From: UMGS1613 sp045636225
GTDB taxonomy: Bacteria > Bacillota_I > Bacilli_A > RF39 > UBA660
Length of the DNA: 20,130 nt
Assembly: GCA_045636225.1 (NCBI GenBank)
Contig: JAZTXB010000044.1
Location: 1 to 20,130, forward strand
Direction: 5' to 3'
Numbering within the stretch: position 1 is the stretch's first letter; the number at the start of each line of letters is the position of its first letter. The notes beneath the pieces are model-generated. The model did not search any database and was not told where the DNA came from. It saw only the letters and a program-made list of their open reading frames with translations. Of the stretch, positions 14,869 through 20,130 are shown in pieces. The position numbers and the translations under genes were made by a program.

Positions 14869-15111
14869 ATGGGTTTTTCGGATTCATTTTTTCAAAAAAT
14901 AGAGAAGAGAACTAATGTTGGAAAGGAAACTATAATAGAGTTAGCTAAAAAATTACAACAGAATGATTTAAAAAATGAAGGTACTTTAAGAGAAATAATT
15001 CAAACATTAAGTAAAATGACAGGTAAAAATGTATCAAAGGAACAAGAAGATAAAATTGTAAATACTGTTGTTAATGATAAAGTACCTAAAGATATAGATA
15101 AGTTAATTTAA
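14869..15111 (+). CDS. spoVIF: Stage VI sporulation protein F (SpoVIF)-like
   Basis: An 80-residue protein resembling SpoVIF (YjcC), a late sporulation protein that affects spore-coat assembly in Bacillus subtilis. Family-like features are FFQKIEKRTNVGKETIIELA (here FFQKIEKRTNVG), a LREIIQTLSKMTGK helix, and VSKEQEDKIVNTVVNDKVP at the end (here VSKEQEDKIVNTVV). It is small, charged and has no membrane helix. Start ATG follows AGGAGG and eight Ts. The homology is from memory and the protein is short. The presence of gpr and sigK in the same window makes a sporulation role credible. Confidence 0.75.
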   Translation: MGFSDSFFQKIEKRTNVGKETIIELAKKLQQNDLKNEGTLREIIQTLSKMTGKNVSKEQEDKIVNTVVNDKVPKDIDKLI

Positions 15112-15124
15112 TTAACTTTTTTTA
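15100..15124 (+). terminator. Intrinsic terminator of spoVIF
   Basis: Stem AAGTTAAT / ATTAACTT (15100-15107, 15111-15118), loop TTA, then a T run to 15123. The stop codon lies in the loop. Confidence 0.7.
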
Positions 15125-15148
15125 TTTATATAAAAAATTAGTATTATG

Positions 15149-15157
15149 TGATAAAAT
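15149..15157 (+). promoter_or_regulatory. Extended -10 promoter of dusB
   Basis: TGATAAAAT: TAAAAT (15152-15157) with TGA directly upstream, 17 bases before the ATG. The -35 region is poor (TATAAA). Confidence 0.5.
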
Positions 15158-15174
15158 AGTTACAGGTGATTGAC

Positions 15175-16149
<975 letters not shown>

Positions 16150-16150
16150 T

Positions 16151-16187
16151 AAAAAAATATAAAAAGAACAACTTTTTATATTTTTTT
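16151..16187. terminator. Perfect 16-bp bidirectional terminator between dusB and sigK
   Basis: AAAAAAATATAAAAAG (16151-16166) and its exact complement CTTTTTATATTTTTTT (16172-16187) around loop AACAA. The stem itself is almost all A-T and contains the T run for both directions. It begins just after the dusB stop and holds the sigK stop codon. Confidence 0.8.
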
Positions 16188-16868
16188 ATATTTTAAAAAT
16201 TCTCTAAGTATTTTTGTTAAAGCTCTTTTTTCTATTCTAGATACATAACTTCTAGAAATATTTAGTTTTTTAGCTATTTCTTTTTGTGTTATTTCATCAG
16301 TATCGAAAAGCCCATATCTAGCTATTATTATTTCTTTTTCTCTAGTATTTAGTACATCTAAATATTTTTTTAAATCAGTAATACTATTTTCTTTATAAAT
16401 ATCAAGAGCAAAATCAGGAGCAGGAGTTTTTAATATATCTAAAATAGTTATTTCGTTTCCTTCTTTATCAAATCCAACTGATTCATTTATACTAATATCT
16501 TTATTTCTTTTTTTATTATTTCTAAAATACATAAGTATTTCATTTTCTATACATCTAGCGACATAAGTATTTAATTTAGTGTTTTTACTATTCGAAAAAC
16601 TATCAACACCCTTAATTAATCCAATAGTACCTATACTAATTAAATCATCTGAATCTTCTTTAGTATTATCATATTTTTTTACTATATGAGCAACTAACCT
16701 TAGATTATGTTCTATTAACTTAGCTCTAGCATCTTTATCACCAAGTTTCATTTTTTCTATAAATATATCTTCTTCTTCTTTTGTAAGAGGATCAGGAAAA
16801 CTATTGTTTGAATAAGCCGCCCCAAAAAGATAAAAATCTTTAAATAAAAATTTAATAAATTTAAACAT
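16176..16868 (-). CDS. sigK: RNA polymerase sporulation sigma factor SigK (pro-form)
   Basis: SigK is the late mother-cell sigma factor, made as inactive pro-SigK and cut by SpoIVFB. The 230-residue product aligns through to Bacillus SigK: a hydrophobic pro-region (about 1-17, FKFIKFLFKDFYLFGA), then NNSFPDPLTKEEE, region 2 (NLRLVAHIVKKYDN, DLISIGTIGLIKG, YVARCIENEILM), the DKEGNEI linker, and region 4 ending NISRSYVSRIEKRAL. The predicted cut lies near AAYSNN. The gene is continuous, with no skin-type insertion. I start at ATG 16868 rather than the GTG at 16874, because that GTG is part of the GAGGTG ribosome site. Convergent with dusB and divergent from a small unknown gene. Confidence 0.94.
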   Translation of the reverse strand: MFKFIKFLFKDFYLFGAAYSNNSFPDPLTKEEEDIFIEKMKLGDKDARAKLIEHNLRLVAHIVKKYDNTKEDSDDLISIGTIGLIKGVDSFSNSKNTKLNTYVARCIENEILMYFRNNKKRNKDISINESVGFDKEGNEITILDILKTPAPDFALDIYKENSITDLKKYLDVLNTREKEIIIARYGLFDTDEITQKEIAKKLNISRSYVSRIEKRALTKILREFLKYKKI

Positions 16869-16881
16869 AAACACCTCAAAA

Positions 16882-16910
16882 TAATATATGCTTTACATAT
16901 TTTGTCCTAT
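16882..16910 (-). promoter_or_regulatory. Possible SigE/SigK-type promoter before sigK
   Basis: On the minus strand, ATA (16908-16910) is followed after 17 bases by CATATATTA (16882-16890), fitting the mother-cell -10 CATAnnnTA. Bacillus sigK is transcribed by SigE and then SigK, so such a site is expected. Objection: the implied start point near 16875 would fall in the ribosome site, so a different start or promoter is possible. Confidence 0.3.
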
Positions 16911-16935
16911 AACAATTAAAAAAAATTAAAATTTA

Positions 16936-16964
16936 TTGTATAAATAAAAAAAATTAGTTAAAAT
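16936..16964 (+). promoter_or_regulatory. Promoter of the unknown 155-residue gene
   Basis: TTGTAT (16936-16941), 17-base spacer, TAAAAT (16959-16964). It is divergent from sigK. The TSS would be near 16971, very close to the AGGTGAT ribosome site at 16971-16977. Confidence 0.4.
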
Positions 16965-16980
16965 AATAATAGGTGATAGT

Positions 16981-17448
16981 ATGGCAGTAAGTAAAATTAT
17001 TAGTAATAATGAAAAGTATTTAAGAGATGCACTTAGTACTGGAATAAATAGAGAAGCAGTAAATTCTACCTTAGATGATATGATACAAAAATCAAATCAA
17101 ATAGGAAATACACCTAAGCAAGCAAAAGAAGTTGTAGAAAGTATTGTAGAAATGAAAAAAAATACAGAAAATATTTTAGATGAAAGTTATGCATCTAATT
17201 TTGTAAGGGAAAATAATGCTAAAATAAAAAGCGCAATAAATGATGGAATAAGTTCAGAAGAAATTGCAAGAACTTTAGTTGCTTCTGCTAAAAAGACTAA
17301 TACAAAAAATGAAAAAAGGCATCTTAAATTTATAACTAAATTAATTTCAAAAATGAAAGTAAAAGAGTTAAGTTTAAAAAGACAAAAAGAAAATGAAAAT
17401 AAAGAAGTAGAAATGCAAAAGGGCAGACAAAAAGTATTTTTTAAATAG
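16981..17448 (+). CDS. Unknown small basic helical protein
   Basis: I do not recognise this 155-residue protein. It begins MAVSKIISNNEKY after an AGGTGATAGT ribosome site. It is predicted to be almost wholly alpha-helical and soluble, with no membrane helix or cysteine. It seems to hold two related segments: YLRDALSTGINREAVNSTL (about 14-32) and KIKSAINDGISSEEIARTL (about 75-93), both of the form helix - small residue - G(I)xx(E)x - helix, which suggests an internal duplication. The tail (from about 110) is very Lys-rich. It lies between sigK and the serS T-box, divergent from sigK, and no terminator separates it clearly from the T-box promoter, which follows immediately. A sporulation role is only a guess from position. 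Confidence 0.7.
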   Translation: MAVSKIISNNEKYLRDALSTGINREAVNSTLDDMIQKSNQIGNTPKQAKEVVESIVEMKKNTENILDESYASNFVRENNAKIKSAINDGISSEEIARTLVASAKKTNTKNEKRHLKFITKLISKMKVKELSLKRQKENENKEVEMQKGRQKVFFK

Positions 17449-17450
17449 TA

Positions 17451-17479
17451 TTGACTAAAGAATATATAAGTGTTAAAAT
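17451..17479 (+). promoter_or_regulatory. Promoter of the T-box-serS transcript
   Basis: TTGACT (17451-17456), 17-base spacer, TAAAAT (17474-17479) with TGT directly upstream. A strong SigA-type promoter placing the start near 17486, at the beginning of the T-box leader. Confidence 0.8.
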
Positions 17480-17485
17480 AAAAAC

Positions 17486-17673
17486 ATAAATCGAAGAAAG
17501 AGATTAGTAATAAAATATTATTTTTAAGAGAGTTAATGTTTGGTGAAAATTAATACTTGTATTTTATGAATCTACTCTTGAGAGAAATGTAAACATTTCC
17601 GGCAATGCCGTTATAACAATTAAGACTAATTTAGGATGGTACCGTGCTAGTCACTCCTATATTAGTCTTTTAT
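17486..17673 (+). ncRNA. T-box riboswitch (probable serine specifier UCU)
   Basis: The 190-base leader has the parts of a T-box in order. Stem I includes the AGTA motif (17505-17508) and, on its 3' side, GAATCTACTC, where TCT (17571-17573) is the likely specifier codon, read as Ser. A short hairpin GAAATG/CATTTC and a CGGCAATGCCG hairpin follow. The conserved T-box AGGATGGTACCGTG is at 17633-17646. The terminator is AAGACTAATTTAGGA / TCCTATATTAGTCTT (17622-17636, 17655-17669; one mismatch) plus Ts. GACTA (17624-17628) can instead pair with TAGTC at 17648-17652, the antiterminator. Uncharged tRNA should stabilise the antiterminator and turn on the downstream HD protein and serS. Confidence 0.93.
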
Positions 17674-17691
17674 TTGTATTAAGGAGGTTTT

Positions 17692-18237
17692 ATGACAAAA
17701 AATCATTTATTAAATTATTTTTCGTTAGAGCAGTTAAAAGAAATAGCTAGTATGTCTGATTTATATTTAAAAGCTAAACTAATTGTAACTGAGTTATTTA
17801 AAGATAAAATAGATAAGGCTGGAAAACCTTATCTAGGTCATTTACTTAGAGTCTCGGGTAGGCTAAATGAAGAAATAGAAAAAGTATCTGGATTACTTCA
17901 TGATGTAATAGAAGATACAGAAGTAACTGAGAATGATTTAATTGAGGTAGGATTTCCAGTAGAGATTATAGAAATCGTTAAATTAGTAACTCATGATAAA
18001 ATAGATAAAACAAATATGACAAAAGAAGAAAAATTAGAGTTATATAATAAAGATATAGATAAAGTAATTAATAGTAGAAATATACATGCTATAAGGTTAA
18101 AAGAAGCTGATATGTCAGATAATTATGATTTAGATAGAATAAAACAGTTACCACTAGATAGACAAGAATGGTTTCATCAAAAATATGGTAAACAATTAAT
18201 AAAATTAAGAAAAGTAAAAGGAGAGGAAATAATATGA
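17692..18237 (+). CDS. MESH1/SpoT-like HD-domain hydrolase
   Basis: A 181-residue single-domain protein resembling the hydrolase domain of RelA/SpoT and the free-standing MESH1 enzymes, which cleave (p)ppGpp or related nucleotides. Metal-site residues: His50 (in YLGHLLRV), His70-Asp71 (LLHD), the RelA/SpoT-type EDT (74-76) and Asp140 in LKEADMSDNYD. VKLVTHDK (96-103) matches the VTDDK of MESH1. There is no synthetase domain. It follows the T-box after AGGAGG, and its TGA overlaps the serS start (ATGA), so both are translated together. An activity on a different phosphorylated substrate cannot be excluded. Confidence 0.8.
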   Translation: MTKNHLLNYFSLEQLKEIASMSDLYLKAKLIVTELFKDKIDKAGKPYLGHLLRVSGRLNEEIEKVSGLLHDVIEDTEVTENDLIEVGFPVEIIEIVKLVTHDKIDKTNMTKEEKLELYNKDIDKVINSRNIHAIRLKEADMSDNYDLDRIKQLPLDRQEWFHQKYGKQLIKLRKVKGEEII

Positions 18238-19517
18238 TAGATATAAAATTAATTAGAGAAAATAAAGAATTAGTAAAAGAAAATATTAAGAAAAAATTTC
18301 AAGAAGAAAAAATTACTTTAGTAGATGAAGTAGAAAAATTAGATATTGAATATCGTGATTGTAAGAAAAAAGGAGACGACTTAAGAGCTTTAAAAAATAC
18401 TAAAAGTAGTGAAATAGGCGCTCTTATGAGAGAAGGAAAAAAAGAAGAAGCAAATAAAGTAAAAGAAGAAGTTTCTAAATATGGTGATGAAATTACTGAA
18501 CTAGGAAAAAGAGAAGAAGAATTAGAAAAGCAAATTAAAGATATAATGATGAACATTCCAAATATTATTGATGATAGTGTACCTATTGGAAAAGATGATA
18601 GCCAGAATGTAGAAGTTGAAAGATTTGGAGAGCCAATAGTTCCAAGTTTTGAAATACCATATCATGCAGATATTTTAGAAAAATTAAATGGTCTTGATAA
18701 AGAAGCTTCAGGAAGAACTAGTGGTAATGGATTTTATTATTTAATGGGAGATATTGCTAGACTTTCAACTGCTATGATTAATTATGCAAGAGATTATATG
18801 ATAGATAAAAACTTTATCTACTGTATTCCTCCATTTATGATTCATAGTAGTGTAGTAGAAGGTGTTATGTCTTTCCCTGAAATGGATGCTATGATGTATA
18901 AAATAGAAGGTGAAGATTTATTCCTTATAGGTACTAGTGAACACTCTATGATTGGTAAATTTAAAGATCAAATGATAAAAAAAGACGAGCTACCTATAAC
19001 TATGACTTCATATTCTCCTTGCTTTAGAAAAGAAGTAGGAGCTCATGGTATAGAAGAAAGAGGTATATATAGAGTTCATCAATTTGAAAAACAAGAAATG
19101 ATAGTTATATGTGAACCAGAAGAGTCTATGGATTGGTATGAAAAAATGTGGAGATTTACAGTTGAGATTTTTAGAAATTTAAATATACCAGTAAGACAAT
19201 TAGAATGTTGTAGTGGAGATTTAGCTGATTTAAAAGTTAAATCTTGTGATATAGAAGCTTGGAGCCCAAGACAACAAAAATATTTTGAAGTAGGTTCTTG
19301 TTCTACACTTGGAGATGCACATGCAAGAAGACTTGGTATTAGAATAAAGGGGGAAAATGGAAACTACTTTGCACATACTTTAAATAATACAGTACTTGCA
19401 TCTACTAGAGCGTTAATAGCTTTCATAGAAAATAACTATAATGAAGATGGAAGTATAAATATACCAGAAGCACTTAGACCATATATGGGTGGAAAAGAAA
19501 AAATAGAAATAAAATAA
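18234..19517 (+). CDS. serS: Seryl-tRNA synthetase
   Basis: SerRS charges tRNA-Ser with serine. The 427-residue class II synthetase has an N-terminal coiled-coil arm (about 30-105, Lys/Glu-rich) that contacts the long variable arm of tRNA-Ser, and a catalytic domain with motif 2 SPCFRKEVGAHG followed by YRVHQFEKQEM, then CCSGDLADLKVKSCDIEAW, SCSTLGDAHARR, and motif 3 FAHTLNNTVLASTRALIAFIE (here FAHTLNNTVLASTRALIAF). It ends with PEALRPYMGG, as usual. The serine-loading form, with the TxE (GTSEHSM) motif, is intact. Overlaps the HD gene by four bases and is under the same T-box. Confidence 0.96.
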   Translation: MIDIKLIRENKELVKENIKKKFQEEKITLVDEVEKLDIEYRDCKKKGDDLRALKNTKSSEIGALMREGKKEEANKVKEEVSKYGDEITELGKREEELEKQIKDIMMNIPNIIDDSVPIGKDDSQNVEVERFGEPIVPSFEIPYHADILEKLNGLDKEASGRTSGNGFYYLMGDIARLSTAMINYARDYMIDKNFIYCIPPFMIHSSVVEGVMSFPEMDAMMYKIEGEDLFLIGTSEHSMIGKFKDQMIKKDELPITMTSYSPCFRKEVGAHGIEERGIYRVHQFEKQEMIVICEPEESMDWYEKMWRFTVEIFRNLNIPVRQLECCSGDLADLKVKSCDIEAWSPRQQKYFEVGSCSTLGDAHARRLGIRIKGENGNYFAHTLNNTVLASTRALIAFIENNYNEDGSINIPEALRPYMGGKEKIEIK

Positions 19518-19519
19518 AA

Positions 19520-19546
19520 AGGCAATAAATTTATTGCTTTTTTTTA
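19520..19546 (+). terminator. Intrinsic terminator of serS
   Basis: Stem GCAATAAA / TTTATTGC (19522-19529, 19530-19537; the inner A-T pairs open as the loop) flanked by As and followed by eight Ts. Directly after the serS stop. Confidence 0.78.
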
Positions 19547-19551
19547 ATATT

Positions 19552-19557
19552 TATAAT
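19552..19557 (+). promoter_or_regulatory. Possible -10 box of the second prepilin-like gene
   Basis: TATAAT at 19552-19557, 30 bases before the ATG, just after the serS terminator. No good -35 is seen (TTTATT at 16 bases is the best), and there is no TGn extension. Confidence 0.35.
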
Positions 19558-19586
19558 AGAATAAATATAGAAAGTAGGGGATATAT

Positions 19587-20130
19587 ATGAAAAAAGGTTT
19601 TACTTTAATAGAGTTACTTGCAGTAATAGTAATACTAGCAATCATTGCACTAATAGCAACTCCAATAGTACTAAATATAATAGATGATTCAAAACAGTCT
19701 AGTACACTAAGATCAGTAGATTTCTATTTAGATGCAGTAGAATATACTATCGCAGATGCCACACTAAATAAAGGAGGCATCACAAATGGAACATACCCAA
19801 TAATGGAAGATGGAAATCTATGTATAGGAACACTAACAGATAAAGTATGTAGTGGTGATGAACTAATAGTAGAAGTAAATGGAGAAAAACCAAGTAGTGG
19901 AAGTATAACAATAGAAAATGGAAATATAACAGATATATCTATAGATTTAAATAATAAAACAATAATAAAAAGTGAAACAGGAGAATTAAAATATATACCA
20001 GAACAAAAATCATTTGCGGAAGATGATTGGGATACAATAGCAGCAAATGTAAGATTGGGAAATATAAGTAAATATAAAGTAGGAGACGAAAAAGAAATTA
20101 CATTAACAGGTGAAGTAGCAGGTACATATA
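19587..20130 (+). CDS. Second type IV prepilin-like protein (3' end beyond window)
   Basis: An open frame of at least 181 codons running off the right edge. It begins MKKGFTLIELLAVIVIL, the prepilin cleavage signal and hydrophobic helix, nearly the same as in the gene at 11625. The signal region and first 26 residues after it agree residue for residue, except the leader (MKK vs MKSK) and LNII vs LGII. The body is different, with two cysteines (LCIGT, KVCSG) and then a region WDTIAANVRLGNISKYKVGD with EKEITLTGE that recalls DUF6273-type surface modules (first stretch written here as WDTIAANV and YKVGDEKEI). Codon choice is unlike most of the window: CTA and ATA are frequent. RBS AGTAGGGG. Likely an extracellular pilin-anchored surface protein. 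Confidence 0.88.
   Translation, partial: MKKGFTLIELLAVIVILAIIALIATPIVLNIIDDSKQSSTLRSVDFYLDAVEYTIADATLNKGGITNGTYPIMEDGNLCIGTLTDKVCSGDELIVEVNGEKPSSGSITIENGNITDISIDLNNKTIIKSETGELKYIPEQKSFAEDDWDTIAANVRLGNISKYKVGDEKEITLTGEVAGTY

Noticed and set aside
16981..17448. Small acid-soluble spore protein
   Set aside because: Length, Lys-rich tail and lack of the SASP signature (GGxxTR / EIAxE) do not fit.
18299..18556. Minus-strand Ser/Phe-rich open frame inside serS
   Set aside because: Mirror of the Lys/Glu coiled-coil arm of SerRS.

Overview
The window is a very AT-rich stretch of bacterial chromosome, by eye well under 35% G+C. Gene content points to a spore-forming, low-GC Bacillota, probably an uncultured and possibly gut-associated Bacilli-side lineage. 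The evidence is a rimP-nusA-rnpM-infB-rbfA operon, a T-box leader, strong AGGAGG/AGGTG ribosome sites, extended -10 promoters, and four sporulation markers or regulators: germination protease GPR, SpoVIF, an intact pro-SigK, and its promoter-like upstream region. TGA acts as a stop and tryptophan is encoded by TGG, so the standard bacterial code applies despite the mycoplasma-like base composition.

Layout. (1) 1-3244: the end of a cut-off gene, then a coiled-coil AAA+ (CobS/MoxR-like) ATPase and a 297-residue partner resembling phage-type DUF7192 proteins. These are tightly packed and closed by a bidirectional terminator; this is the most accessory-looking part. (2) 3277-3984, minus: a CPBP-family membrane protease, divergent from the next operon. 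(3) 4027-9200: the transcription/translation operon rimP-nusA-rnpM-[two deoxycytidylate-type deaminases]-infB-rbfA. It has a strong promoter and a leader hairpin of the kind used for NusA autoregulation. RimP is only one domain long, and the deaminases sit where ylxQ (L7Ae-like) is usual. (4) 9236-10460, minus: a membrane-anchored transglutaminase-like protein and ribosomal protein S20. (5) 10559-13433: gpr, a type IV-type prepilin-like protein with its own promoter, and the GTPase Der. (6) 13478-16149: an O-antigen-ligase-like membrane protein, spoVIF (its ribosome site lies in a terminator-like hairpin) and dusB. (7) 16176-16868, minus: sigK, convergent with dusB across a perfect 16-bp hairpin. 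(8) 16981-19545: an unknown small protein, then a T-box leader controlling a MESH1/SpoT-like HD protein translationally coupled to serS. (9) 19587-end: a second prepilin-like gene, running off the window.

Most genes are ordinary housekeeping or sporulation functions. The less ordinary points are the AAA+/DUF7192-like pair, the one-domain RimP, the paired deaminases in the nusA-infB operon (one very like animal dCMP deaminase, one with Cys in place of the zinc-binding His), a probable (p)ppGpp-hydrolase-type HD protein under a serine T-box, the hairpin that overlaps the spoVIF ribosome site, and two prepilins with identical N-terminal helices but heavily diverged codons. No CRISPR array, insertion sequence, tRNA, rRNA or integrase was seen, and no gene-free stretch exceeds about 300 bases.
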